Of a stretch of DNA of 64,000 nt, positions 16,918-25,653 are shown in pieces; position 1 is the stretch's first letter; each line of letters starts with the position of its first letter. The notes beneath the pieces were generated by a model. The model saw only the letters and a program-made list of their open reading frames with translations. It was not told the origin of the DNA and did not search any database. The DNA is taken from contig NZ_OY781939.1 in NCBI RefSeq assembly GCF_963677315.1, positions 1,798,001 to 1,862,000 of the forward strand, read 5' to 3'. Position numbers and translations under genes: made by a program. The DNA comes from an uncultured Sphaerochaeta sp. Its GTDB lineage: Bacteria > Spirochaetota > Spirochaetia > Sphaerochaetales > Sphaerochaetaceae.

Positions 16918-17813
16918 GAGAAGGCTTTACTTTTGGTATTGATGGAGGAGCAACACGCTCACGTCTTGCCGTTCAGGATGCAGAGGGGAATCGGGTACGC
17001 TTGGTAACCGGTGGACCGACCAACCTCTACACAGGAAAACCCGAAGAGGCTGCCCTGCATCTGCGCGAGCTCTTTGACCAGGTCAAGGAGTTTGGCCCGT
17101 TCAAGGCAGGATGCATCGGCTCGGCAGGACTGGGAAGGGAGAGCGAGAAAAACACTTTTTCCAGCATCCTGGAGACGCTGCTTCCCTCTGTTCCCATTAT
17201 GCTCTGCAGCGATGGGGAGATTCTCCTGGCCGGTGGGCTTGGTGGCCCTGAGGGATATGCATTGATCAGCGGAACAGGCAGCATTGCTTTAAGCAGGACA
17301 AAGGACGGAAAGACTATGCGATCAGGTGGCTATGGCTACCTCCTCGGGGATGAGGGCTCTGCTTACTGGATCGCTCACCAGGCATTGAAGCGGTCCCTCC
17401 GCTCCCTCGAGAGGAGAGACCTTCCCACAAGTATGCTGGAGAGTCTCCTCGAAGCCTGCGCCCTGCAGAAGAGCGAGGAATTGGTTTCCTATGTACACCA
17501 CCAGGCAAGCAAGGCTGATATTGCCTCCCTCGCCCCGATTGTGACCACGTTTGCGATACAGGAAGACCCATTGGCGCTTGCTATCCTCGAACAAGCTGCA
17601 AGGGAGTTGGCCACCTTAATAGAGGCGGTGCAGAATCCTGAGATCCGAAACAATGAACTGGTGGTAGCGGGCGGTGTTTTGGAACACGACCCAATCGTGC
17701 GTCCACTGTTCGAAACCTTTCTCGCTGAACGCTTGGAACACCTTGTCATCATTGAAAGCAGAGGAACTGCTCTCGATGGAGCATGCCTGCTGGCAAGGGA
17801 GTTGGAGAGATAA
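16914..17813 (+). CDS. BadF/BadG-type amino sugar kinase (MurNAc/GlcNAc kinase candidate)
   Basis: A 299-residue ASKHA-fold kinase with phosphate loop GIDGGATRSRLAV, the second phosphate motif ALISGTGSIALS and SGGYGYLLGDEGSAYWI (a signature of N-acetylglucosamine kinase-like proteins), plus adenosine-side ELVVAGGVLE. It starts at a TTG that overlaps the murQ stop by four bases, with AGGAG seven bases upstream. Clostridial MurK, which phosphorylates both MurNAc and GlcNAc, is the best functional model, since the importer is ABC and not a phosphotransferase system. Substrate is an inference from operon position. Confidence 0.85.
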   Translation: MREGFTFGIDGGATRSRLAVQDAEGNRVRLVTGGPTNLYTGKPEEAALHLRELFDQVKEFGPFKAGCIGSAGLGRESEKNTFSSILETLLPSVPIMLCSDGEILLAGGLGGPEGYALISGTGSIALSRTKDGKTMRSGGYGYLLGDEGSAYWIAHQALKRSLRSLERRDLPTSMLESLLEACALQKSEELVSYVHHQASKADIASLAPIVTTFAIQEDPLALAILEQAARELATLIEAVQNPEIRNNELVVAGGVLEHDPIVRPLFETFLAERLEHLVIIESRGTALDGACLLARELER

Positions 17814-17946
17814 GGAAACTCAATATCAAGTTATTTAATTATATAAAGATAACAATACCTAACAAGCAGTTCAAGACCAACACATCTTCGCTAGTATGCC
17901 TTGCATATGTGTAAAGTATGGTGTAAAGTGTGGTTGGAGGCTAGGT

Positions 17947-18768
17947 ATGAACAGCACGAAAATGACGTTATCGAATGGCCCACTTACCGCCGTGCTCATC
18001 CAACTAAAGTTCTCACCAATTATGCAAATTGCAGAATATATCCCAAAAGTACAAGATCTGTTGAGGAGAAAAGATTTTCCTCTATTTGATGTGCTACAAG
18101 GTGAGAACTTTCAAACAGGCCCACATGGCGAAATTAAAACAGAGAAGTTAGAGCAATGGGTTTTTTCATCCAATGATTATTCTGAGAATATTCTCATCGA
18201 CAAGGATACCCTCACCTACCAAATCACTGACTGCAGTGGGTATGATTACCAGGCATTTATTGGAAAATTTATCGAGGCGGTGAACAGTTTAGATTCCATT
18301 GTTGATATCTCAGCCATCACTCGTCTTGGTCTAAGGTATATTAATGCAATTCCAGAAAAAGAGAACCTTTCTTGGAAAGAAGTATTACATGAGCATTTTC
18401 ATGGAATGCAATTTCCAGAATCGGTATCATGGAGTGACAATGCCTTATTTGCTTACTCAACACAACGTGGTGTTCAAATAGAGTCTATAAAAATGTTGAG
18501 CAATTTCCAATTGAGGATTATGCAAAACCTCAATGGATATAAATATCCCCAGGATATTATCAAATTCCCATTGGGAGCTCCGGAAGTTTTTCAGGATATA
18601 AACCTCGTCACCTTTGTTGATATTGATCACTACATTCTCCTGAAAGCAGCAAAAAAGCATGAGGTCATTGAACAATTGGACTCCATCTTTGGGGAATTGC
18701 ATGCAGCCATAGAAGAGGTATTCTTTACTAGTGTAATTTCAGAAAAGGCAAAAGAAGTATGGAAGTAA
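17947..18768 (+). CDS. TIGR04255-family protein of unknown function
   Basis: A 273-residue soluble protein. LTAVLIQLKFSPI near the N-terminus and ITRLGLRYINAIPE in the middle are the hallmarks of the TIGR04255 family, whose biochemical role is unknown to me. Near its C-terminal end it has DIDHYILLKAA and a closing ELHAAIEEVFFTSVISEKAK, where the family usually has a similar ‘lH…vf…it’ ending. ATG 17947 is chosen because GGAGG sits six bases ahead. It overlaps the next gene by ten bases, so the two are coupled. TIGR04255 genes are patchily distributed, which suits an accessory role. Confidence 0.72.
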   Translation: MNSTKMTLSNGPLTAVLIQLKFSPIMQIAEYIPKVQDLLRRKDFPLFDVLQGENFQTGPHGEIKTEKLEQWVFSSNDYSENILIDKDTLTYQITDCSGYDYQAFIGKFIEAVNSLDSIVDISAITRLGLRYINAIPEKENLSWKEVLHEHFHGMQFPESVSWSDNALFAYSTQRGVQIESIKMLSNFQLRIMQNLNGYKYPQDIIKFPLGAPEVFQDINLVTFVDIDHYILLKAAKKHEVIEQLDSIFGELHAAIEEVFFTSVISEKAKEVWK

Positions 18769-19472
18769 TAGTAGCTTATAAAGAAATGTATCCAAATACT
18801 CTGCTCGATCGCTGGCAATCCTCTGTTGCTGAATATGGAAGATATTCACAAGAACAGGTTTCCTCAACAGGTTACGACCAAATCCAAATTACCAATTCGA
18901 TTATTACAACCAGCAAGTATAGTAACGAGATTATTAGATGGTATGCGGGTAGTTCTCATTTCCCAAGGTTTTGTATCTCAAATAGTTTCATTTTCGAGAA
19001 TACCATTGAAAATGAAAATTGCTCTGGACTTGAGTCTATTGAAACGAAAGACTATCAAGAGCAATTTGCACAGATCAGCAGTTTCTTCTCCTTCAATAAA
19101 TCTGAATGGGCGCGAATCTTTTCTGTATCAAGAGTGAGTATCTATGACTGGTTAAGCGGAAAAACAACCCCAACTGGAGAGAAAGCATACAAGATCAGTA
19201 GTATCTACAAATTAATAGGCACCCTACCTGATACGAGCATTCCGATTTCCCGTACATACCTGTATCAGAATATCCAGAAGTATAATAAATCATTATTAGA
19301 CATATTCTTAACAAGCACAGATATTAGTAAGGATTATGAAGATTTATCTGATATCTTAGCAAATCTGATCCGGCGATCAAAAAATACCCATGACAGATTA
19401 GCCAGACTCGCAAAAGACAGGAAGCCAAATGAAGCAACCTTAGATTATAATCTTAGTAAGTTGCGCTTCTAG
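18759..19472 (+). CDS. Unknown protein with an internal helix-turn-helix-like segment
   Basis: A 237-residue protein I do not recognise. Residues about 103-155 (FFSFNKSEWARIFSVSRVSI, then YDWLSGKTTPTGEKAYKI) resemble an XRE/Cro-type helix-turn-helix preceded by a separate N-terminal domain. The C-terminus is polar and Lys/Arg-rich (RRSKNTHDRLARLAKDRK). The start overlaps the TIGR04255 gene; ATG 18786 is an alternative. The HTH suggests DNA binding, either regulating the module or forming part of its action (inference). Confidence 0.6.
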   Translation: MEVIVAYKEMYPNTLLDRWQSSVAEYGRYSQEQVSSTGYDQIQITNSIITTSKYSNEIIRWYAGSSHFPRFCISNSFIFENTIENENCSGLESIETKDYQEQFAQISSFFSFNKSEWARIFSVSRVSIYDWLSGKTTPTGEKAYKISSIYKLIGTLPDTSIPISRTYLYQNIQKYNKSLLDIFLTSTDISKDYEDLSDILANLIRRSKNTHDRLARLAKDRKPNEATLDYNLSKLRF

Positions 19473-19490
19473 ACCACGGTATTTCTTTGG

Positions 19491-20291
19491 ATGAGTGAGC
19501 AGAACCTTAACAAAATACAAGACAATAATTGGAAACAGGGAGTAATTATTGAGAATGATCTTAAAGACCAACTGCTTTCCTCCTCTGAGTTCTTTTCATA
19601 TATCAAAGATTCAGACGTATTGGTTCTATATTCCCAGGACTGCGACCTCATCAATCCAAGTCTAGACAAGGAACCGTTTGCTGAATTCTTCTGCGCAAAG
19701 AAGATTGGATCCATAGAGTCAAATTTCGCTTTTGGGAAAAACCCAAGGAAGCTACATCAAAGAATGCCCACCGGAATCATTCTAGAGTTTGATATAAACA
19801 GAAGACTTACAATTGAGAGAAGTCGATTAGCAGATATCCGGTTGGAAATACAAAACCCATCAATACCAAGAGATCAGATGGATATTATTCTGGATTGGTA
19901 CTCCAAAAAGTATACTCGCCCAGCGTTCCCCGATACATTCAACAAGATTCTTAAGACCAAGCGAAATATCGACCAGAAATTGACACACCTCAATAACGAG
20001 TTTCCATGTATTAAGAGACTCTTCTTCTTACTAGACCCTGAAGAAGAAATTGCACCTACTGAAAAGTATAAGCTTAAGGTCATCATTCTATTATCTGGCT
20101 TATCACTGGAATCAGATGAAACAGTTAAAGACACAATACACCATAAATTTGAAGCATTGTTCCAAATCGAGCGTATTGCACTTGAAGAGATGTACTGTTT
20201 ATTTGAAGATGAGATGACACTGTATGAGTTGGGAATCTATAAGGTCTGGGATAAAGAATACATAACCTTACGAAGTGAATGCCAAGAATGA
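19491..20291 (+). CDS. Unknown third gene of the TIGR04255 module (QDCD motif protein)
   Basis: A 266-residue soluble protein without signal or membrane segments. Its clearest feature is VLVLYSQDCDLINPSLDKEP followed by FAEFFCAKKI near residues 43-72. The S-Q-D-C-D block looks like a conserved active-site or metal-binding motif seen in uncharacterised bacterial proteins, but I cannot name a family with certainty. The C-terminal half is rich in charged residues and ends RIALEEMYCLFEDEMTLYEL followed by GIYKVWDKEY. It starts 18 bases after the previous gene with only a weak ribosome site. Confidence 0.55.
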   Translation: MSEQNLNKIQDNNWKQGVIIENDLKDQLLSSSEFFSYIKDSDVLVLYSQDCDLINPSLDKEPFAEFFCAKKIGSIESNFAFGKNPRKLHQRMPTGIILEFDINRRLTIERSRLADIRLEIQNPSIPRDQMDIILDWYSKKYTRPAFPDTFNKILKTKRNIDQKLTHLNNEFPCIKRLFFLLDPEEEIAPTEKYKLKVIILLSGLSLESDETVKDTIHHKFEALFQIERIALEEMYCLFEDEMTLYELGIYKVWDKEYITLRSECQE

Positions 20292-20417
20292 TCCGTTTGC
20301 CACTCAATATGGTATATTTCTGACCTTCTGGAAACATGGTTTACATACCAACAAATGTACAAACATACCTTCAGTCACACAAGACGATATCTATCTATAA
20401 AATATTACTTTAGTATC

Positions 20418-20538
20418 TTTTGCGCTATTTCACCGGAGACTTTTGCGCTATTTCACCGGAGACTTTTGCGCTATTTCACCGGAGACTTTTGCGCTATTTC
20501 ACCGGAGACTTTTGCGCTATTTCACCGGAGACTTTTGC
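20418..20538. repeat. Five perfect 23-bp tandem repeats
   Basis: A 23-base unit that begins TTTTGCGCTA and ends TCACCGGAGAC is repeated five times without a single mismatch (20418-20440, 20441-20463, 20464-20486, 20487-20509, 20510-20532). The first six bases of a sixth copy follow. There are no spacers, so it is not a CRISPR. It lies in the 386-base gap before the AAA ATPase gene and ends about 75 bases upstream of that gene’s -35 element. A reading frame runs through it only because 23 is not a multiple of three and no stop occurs. Confidence 0.95.
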
Positions 20539-20612
20539 ATCATGAAAAAACTGTGGGTACCATTGGCAGATTGAATACAGTATTTTGTTCACCATGCTAC
20601 AGATATGCCTAT

Positions 20613-20644
20613 TTGCATTTTAGGGAATTACGAGTATAATACTC
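20613..20644 (+). promoter_or_regulatory. Promoter of the AAA ATPase gene with palindrome over the -10
   Basis: TTGCAT (20613-20618), a 16-base spacer and a perfect TATAAT (20635-20640). GAGTAT-A-ATACTC (20632-20644) is a palindrome that covers the -10 element and could be an operator. Confidence 0.6.
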
Positions 20645-20677
20645 ATAAGTATATTAAATAAGCAGGAGAGCACCACT

Positions 20678-22075
20678 ATGTTTATAGGAAGGGAGAAAGA
20701 GTTAGGATTGCTTGAAGAACTGCATGCTTCCGGAACCTTCGAGTATCTTGTTCTCTATGGCAGACGACGTGTTGGAAAAACCTCGCTCTTGAATGAATTT
20801 AGCAAGAAAAGAAATGTGATATTCTATTCTGCACAAGCCAAAAATGACAGGCTGAACCTCTCAGACTTCTCAAAGACACTACAACTCCATTTTTCTGGAT
20901 CATCCTATGGGGCGTTCGAAGATTGGAATGCAGCATTCTCCTATGTATTTGATCAAGCATCTGAGGAACGAGTTACCCTGATTATTGATGAATTCCCTTA
21001 TATTGCTGAAGAAAACCCCTCAATCAAATCCATTCTTCAACATGCAATTGATAAGAAATGGAAGCATAAGAATATTTTTCTAATACTATGTGGTTCAAGT
21101 ATTAGCTTCATGGAATCTGAGGTCATGGGTGCAAAAAGCCCTCTCTACGGAAGGGCTACCAGTAGCTTGGAACTACAATGTTTTAATTATATAGAGAGTG
21201 CTCGTTTCTTCCCTAACTACTCCATACAGGAAAAACTCCTGTGTTACGGCATTCTCGGAGGCGTCCCCTGTTATCTTGCTGCTTTCAATGACAAGAAAAC
21301 CATTACTAAGAATATTGAGAAAAACATTCTTCGAACAGGATCATTCCTTAAGGAGGAAACCCAGAATCTCCTAAAAATGGAACTGAGAGAACCTGGAGTA
21401 TATAACAGCATCTTTGAGGCTATCGCTACAGGTTCGAGCAGACTTAACGAAATTGCCCAGAAAATCCACGAGGAACAAACCAAATGTTCCAAGTACATCA
21501 GAACCTTAAAGAACATGCGATTGGTTGATAAGGTAACTCCAAGCGGTGAGAAAGACTCCAGCAAAAAGAGCATCTATCAAATTAGCGATAATTTCTTTCT
21601 GTTCTGGTATCACTTCATCTTTTCAAATAAGAGCTACTATGAGCTATTGGGTGATGAGGAAGCCGCACAGGAAATAGTTGAACATCTTTCCCACTATATG
21701 GGTAGCGTGTTCGAAAATATTTGCATGCAATACCTCACCATACTCGCAAAGCAAAGAAAACTACCCTTTGCCCCCCACACCATGGGAAGGTGGTGGGGCG
21801 GTAATCCAAACACAAAAAAGGAAGATGACATAGATATCCTTGCTTTTGACGCTCACAAGCGATCAGCAATATTGTGCGAATGTAAATATCGTAACAAACT
21901 ATTTGGAATGGATGAATATAAAGACTTCCTCCGCTCGGCAGAACTATTCCACCACATTGAAAACCGTTACTACTACTTATTTAGTAAATCAGGCTTTACC
22001 GAAGAAGTGAAAGCCAATGCCCAGATTGAGGGAATTACGCTTGTTGCACTGGAAGATTTATTCCTGGTTGAATAG
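20678..22075 (+). CDS. AAA ATPase of the archaeal-ATPase/DUF234 family
   Basis: A 465-residue protein opening with FIGREKEL. Walker A is YGRRRVGKTSLLNEF at about residues 26-40. Walker B is VTLIIDEFPYIAEE at about 105-118, and a sensor-like strand FLILCGSSISFMES follows. A winged-helix region lies at about 240-310. The C-terminal part (about 320-465) fits DUF234, a PD-(D/E)XK nuclease-like domain: EDDIDILAFD and ILCECKYRN give the acid and E-x-K positions. GGAGAG precedes the ATG. This family is abundant in bacteria and archaea, but its role is poorly defined. It stands alone here behind a repeat array. Confidence 0.8.
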   Translation: MFIGREKELGLLEELHASGTFEYLVLYGRRRVGKTSLLNEFSKKRNVIFYSAQAKNDRLNLSDFSKTLQLHFSGSSYGAFEDWNAAFSYVFDQASEERVTLIIDEFPYIAEENPSIKSILQHAIDKKWKHKNIFLILCGSSISFMESEVMGAKSPLYGRATSSLELQCFNYIESARFFPNYSIQEKLLCYGILGGVPCYLAAFNDKKTITKNIEKNILRTGSFLKEETQNLLKMELREPGVYNSIFEAIATGSSRLNEIAQKIHEEQTKCSKYIRTLKNMRLVDKVTPSGEKDSSKKSIYQISDNFFLFWYHFIFSNKSYYELLGDEEAAQEIVEHLSHYMGSVFENICMQYLTILAKQRKLPFAPHTMGRWWGGNPNTKKEDDIDILAFDAHKRSAILCECKYRNKLFGMDEYKDFLRSAELFHHIENRYYYLFSKSGFTEEVKANAQIEGITLVALEDLFLVE

Positions 22076-22088
22076 CTACCACATAATA

Positions 22089-22115
22089 GAGGGTCACCAT
22101 CATGTGGTGACCCTC
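22089..22115. terminator. Strong hairpin between converging genes
   Basis: GAGGGTCACCA (22089-22099), loop TCATG, TGGTGACCCTC (22105-22115): a perfect 11-pair stem between the ends of the ATPase gene and the binding-protein gene. There is no long T tract, but its position and strength suggest a bidirectional terminator. Confidence 0.7.
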
Positions 22116-22139
22116 CAATTGATAATAATCTACTTGTTT

Positions 22140-23144
22140 CTAGAATACAGAACCTGCGTCGTAATGATCCATTACATTGCTCTTGTCAACCAAGACAGAG
22201 GGGAGCACTACAGAAGTAGGCTTGCTAGCGGTGTGGAATGCATCAGACTTTCTGCCTTCTGCGACATCCAGACAGTACATGATGGCATCATAGACCATTG
22301 ACGGGTGGTAGGTGGCTGTTGCCTTTACCAACGGGTCATCGTTCATGATCATCTCGTACGCTGCCTTGGAACCTGCACCACCAAAGACCAGCTTGATATC
22401 CTTTCGGCCACTCTCCTTGATAGCCTGAAGGACTCCAGTCATGACATCATCATCCTGGCAGAATACTGCATGGATCTCAGGATACTTCTGGATATAGTTC
22501 TCCATCAGTTCCAGGCCCTTCTGGGTTGACCAGTCGGCGAAGTCATAGTTTCTTCCACCGGCGAGGTTGACCAAAGAAGGTTCCTTCTGCATCTCGTCGA
22601 AGAATGCATTCATTCTCTCGCCATCGATTACAACAGGCATACCACCCATGGCAACATACTTGGTAAGGCCATGTTCCTTCATGTAATCTCTCACGAAGAT
22701 ACCGGAGACCTTTCCCATCTCAGAGTTGTTACCAGCGAGGTTGATGTAGCCGAAGGATGTATCGGTCAGACCGCGGTCTACAACGATACACTTAACGCCG
22801 GAGGCGTGTGCTTCCTTTACCACAGGGGTAAGGGGAGCTGACTCATGAGGAAGGATAACCAGATAGTCCATGCCCCAGACCATGAGGTCTTCGACATCGG
22901 AGATCTGCTTTGCATACCCATCAGCATGCAATACCTTGAACTCATACTTTCCAGGATACTGCTCCTTCAGTTCCTCGACAGCTTTGTCTGCCCACCAGCC
23001 GATACCTCCAGTCCAGCCGTGGTCAGGAGAGGGAACCGCAATACCGATCTTGGGAACACCAGCAGCGCCCTCAGAGACACCCTGGGCGAAGATCATACCG
23101 GTGGCAAAGACCATACAGAGAGCGATAATCAAAACTCTTCTCAT
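22140..23144 (-). CDS. Periplasmic sugar-binding protein, second ribose-type ABC importer
   Basis: A 334-residue periplasmic-binding-protein 4 member. Signal peptide MRRVLIIALCMVFATGMIFA, cleaved before QGVSEG. Typical features are IGIAVPSPDHGWTGGIGWWA, the hinge DYLVILPHESAPLTPVVKEA, VDRGLTD, and HAVFCQDDDVMTGVLQAIKE. ATG 23144 lies seven bases after AAGGAGG. It is the last gene of an eight-gene set that begins with the LacI regulator. The ligand is unknown; the linked oxidoreductases and TIM barrels suggest a modified sugar, glycoside or cyclitol. Confidence 0.88.
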   Translation of the reverse strand: MRRVLIIALCMVFATGMIFAQGVSEGAAGVPKIGIAVPSPDHGWTGGIGWWADKAVEELKEQYPGKYEFKVLHADGYAKQISDVEDLMVWGMDYLVILPHESAPLTPVVKEAHASGVKCIVVDRGLTDTSFGYINLAGNNSEMGKVSGIFVRDYMKEHGLTKYVAMGGMPVVIDGERMNAFFDEMQKEPSLVNLAGGRNYDFADWSTQKGLELMENYIQKYPEIHAVFCQDDDVMTGVLQAIKESGRKDIKLVFGGAGSKAAYEMIMNDDPLVKATATYHPSMVYDAIMYCLDVAEGRKSDAFHTASKPTSVVLPSVLVDKSNVMDHYDAGSVF

Positions 23145-23168
23145 TTCCAATCCTCCTTGATTGAACCT

Positions 23169-24140
23169 TTATTTGTTACCGTTGTTGTACTGCAAGAGTA
23201 CCGCAACAATAATGACAAACCCTTTCACTGCCTGCTGCAGGAAGGCACTGATTCCTCCCATGACAAGCATGTTGTTTATAATTCCAAGCATCACCGCACC
23301 CATCATGGTACCGATGATACTTCCCTTTCCTCCGCTCATCAGGGTTCCCCCGATGACCACAGCTGCGATGGCGTCCATCTCATAACCAGCACCGTCGCTT
23401 GGGTTGATACAGTTGAGCCTGCTCGACCACATCACAGCGGTCATACCTACCGTAAATCCCGTAATGATATAGGGGAGCCACTTCACAATGGTTATATTGA
23501 TCGCTGAATACTTCGCTACCTGCTCATTGCTTCCTGTTGCACAGAGATACCGGCCAAAGCTCGTATGGTTCAGTATGATATGCAGCAAGAATCCTACGAT
23601 AAGGAAGCACCAAACCGGGATAGGTAGGCCAAGAAAAATACCGCTTCCAAGCTTCCCATAGTCCATATTCTCCGAGAGGATGGTACCCGCATTGGAGATG
23701 TACTGGATAAGGGAGCGAAAGATCGACATGGTACCCAGGGTGACGATAAAGGGAGCCATCTTGAACTTCGCCACCATTATTCCGTTTAGCGCTCCGCAGA
23801 GCGATCCCAGCACCAGGGCGAAGAGGAACGTCAGGACAATACCCCATACAGAACTTGGGCCGAAGAGATTGAGGAAGTAGATTGCAATCCCTCCCACAAA
23901 AGCGGTCATGGAGCCTACCGAAAGATCGATTCCCCCACTGATGATTACCAACGTCATCCCCAGTCCAATGATCCCTGTATAGGAAATCTGCCTGAGAATG
24001 TTCGTTAAGTTCCTCATTTTCAGGAAGTTGGGCCACCCGAGAATGGTGGCGATCACCACAAGGATAAGGAACGCCATCCCCAGGGAGTGGTCCTTGAACT
24101 TGAACTTTTTCACAGAAGACAGCAGTTTATTTTCACCCAT
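23169..24140 (-). CDS. ABC sugar permease, RbsC family (second importer)
   Basis: A 323-residue CUT2 permease with about nine hydrophobic segments. It shows GGIDLSVGSMTAFVGG, the cytoplasmic loop GRYLCATGSNEQVAKYSAIN and the late DAIAAVVIGGTLMSGGKGSI segment. Its start overlaps the ATPase stop by eight bases, and the binding-protein gene begins 24 bases after it. Confidence 0.92.
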   Translation of the reverse strand: MGENKLLSSVKKFKFKDHSLGMAFLILVVIATILGWPNFLKMRNLTNILRQISYTGIIGLGMTLVIISGGIDLSVGSMTAFVGGIAIYFLNLFGPSSVWGIVLTFLFALVLGSLCGALNGIMVAKFKMAPFIVTLGTMSIFRSLIQYISNAGTILSENMDYGKLGSGIFLGLPIPVWCFLIVGFLLHIILNHTSFGRYLCATGSNEQVAKYSAINITIVKWLPYIITGFTVGMTAVMWSSRLNCINPSDGAGYEMDAIAAVVIGGTLMSGGKGSIIGTMMGAVMLGIINNMLVMGGISAFLQQAVKGFVIIVAVLLQYNNGNK

Positions 24141-25653
24141 CTTTTTCTACACCTTTCTTGATTCCTGTCGCATTGAATACAATGTTTTCCTCAGTAATCT
24201 CTTCCTCATCCAAGCAGCTAGCTACCTTTCCTTCCCGCATAACGTAAGCCCGGTTGCACATCCCAATGATCTCCTCCATCTCGGATGAGATAATGATGCA
24301 ACTGATCCTCGCCTCAGAAAGCTGGTGAATGAACTCATAGATCTCCCGCTTTGCGTTGATATCGATTCCCCTGGTAGGCTCATCAAGGATAAGAATCTCA
24401 GGATCGGTATCCATCCACCGGGCAAGATACACCTTCTGCTGGTTTCCCCCGCTGAAGAACCGCAGCTCCGACTTTTTCGAAGCAGCCACGATATTGAACT
24501 CATCAATGTAATGATCACTGGCAGCTGTCTCGGCCTTCTTGTCGATCAGAAGCCCTTTGAGATATTTATCCTTCAGGGAGATCAGGCTGATATTCTTGGT
24601 GATGTCATAGTTCATGACAATTCCCTTTCCCTGCCTGTCCTCACTGATATAGCCAAGACCAAGGGAGACAGCATCCTTCGCACTGCGAATCTTAGCCGGT
24701 TTTCCCTTGATGTGAATCTCCCCTGACTCCATTCTCCTGAGTCCCATTACCGCCTCCATCGTCTCGGTACGACCCGAGCCGACAAGACCGGCAAATCCCA
24801 AGATCTCTCCACGATGGAGGGAGAATGAGACATCCTTGACCATGGGTTCACTCTTCAGGTCCTTCACCTCAAGCACAAGATCCTCTGCTCTCCTATCCTT
24901 CTTGGGAGGAAAGACCTGGCTGAAATCACGCCCAACCATCTTTCTTGCAAGGGTATCTGCATCAACATGCTTTACCTCATCCACACTTACCAGCTTCCCG
25001 TCCCTGAGCACGGTAACCCGGTCACAAATGGTCATGACCTCCTGCAGCTTATGGCTTACAAAGAGCATGGTGACCTTCTTCTCCTTGAGCTTTCGCATCA
25101 AGGAGAACAAAGTCTTCACCTCAACCGGGGTAAGGGTGGTGGTCGGCTCATCAAAGATCAGGACCCTTGTATCGAGAATCATGGCCTTTGCAATCTCCAC
25201 CATCTGTTTCTCTGCAACAGAGAGCTCACTGATATACTTGTTCACATCAAGGGGCATCTTTAAAAGCTCAAGCTGAGCCCTCGCTTCCTCCCGCATCTTT
25301 GCCTTATCCAGGAGAAGCCCCTTATGAATCTCGTTTCCGAGGAAAATGTTCTCGAATACCGTCAGGTAATTGATCAGGTTGAACTCCTGGGGAACGATAC
25401 CAATCCCCAGTTTCTTTGCCGTGATATAGTCGGGAATATTGGTAAGTTGGCCATCCAAGCGGATGGTTCCCTCAGTTTTCTGGTAGATTCCGCTGAGAAT
25501 CTTCATCAGCGTGGATTTACCAGCACCATTCTCCCCGATAAGCCCCATTACCTCTCCTTCCCGTATGGAGAAGGAGACCCGGTCCAGGACACGGACAGAT
25601 GAGAATTCCTTGACTATACCTTCCAGACTGAGAAGGATCTTGGGTTCGTCCAT
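24133..25653 (-). CDS. Sugar ABC importer ATPase with two domains (second importer)
   Basis: A 506-residue double-ABC ATPase. Domain 1: Walker A GENGAGKST, signature LSVAEKQ (degenerate), Walker B VLIFDEPTTTLTP. Domain 2: GSGRTE in place of Walker A, signature FSGGNQQK, Walker B ILILDEPTRGID. The ATG shares one base with the stop of the preceding TIM-barrel gene (TGATG), so the catabolic enzyme and importer genes form one transcript. Confidence 0.92.
   Translation of the reverse strand: MDEPKILLSLEGIVKEFSSVRVLDRVSFSIREGEVMGLIGENGAGKSTLMKILSGIYQKTEGTIRLDGQLTNIPDYITAKKLGIGIVPQEFNLINYLTVFENIFLGNEIHKGLLLDKAKMREEARAQLELLKMPLDVNKYISELSVAEKQMVEIAKAMILDTRVLIFDEPTTTLTPVEVKTLFSLMRKLKEKKVTMLFVSHKLQEVMTICDRVTVLRDGKLVSVDEVKHVDADTLARKMVGRDFSQVFPPKKDRRAEDLVLEVKDLKSEPMVKDVSFSLHRGEILGFAGLVGSGRTETMEAVMGLRRMESGEIHIKGKPAKIRSAKDAVSLGLGYISEDRQGKGIVMNYDITKNISLISLKDKYLKGLLIDKKAETAASDHYIDEFNIVAASKKSELRFFSGGNQQKVYLARWMDTDPEILILDEPTRGIDINAKREIYEFIHQLSEARISCIIISSEMEEIIGMCNRAYVMREGKVASCLDEEEITEENIVFNATGIKKGVEKDG

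Noticed and set aside
20418..20538. CRISPR array
   Set aside because: The copies are directly adjacent with no spacers, and there are no cas genes in the window.
20355..20639. Repetitive 94-residue frame across the tandem repeats
   Set aside because: The peptide is a by-product of a 23-base unit read in three frames. It has no ribosome site and no sensible sequence outside the repeats.
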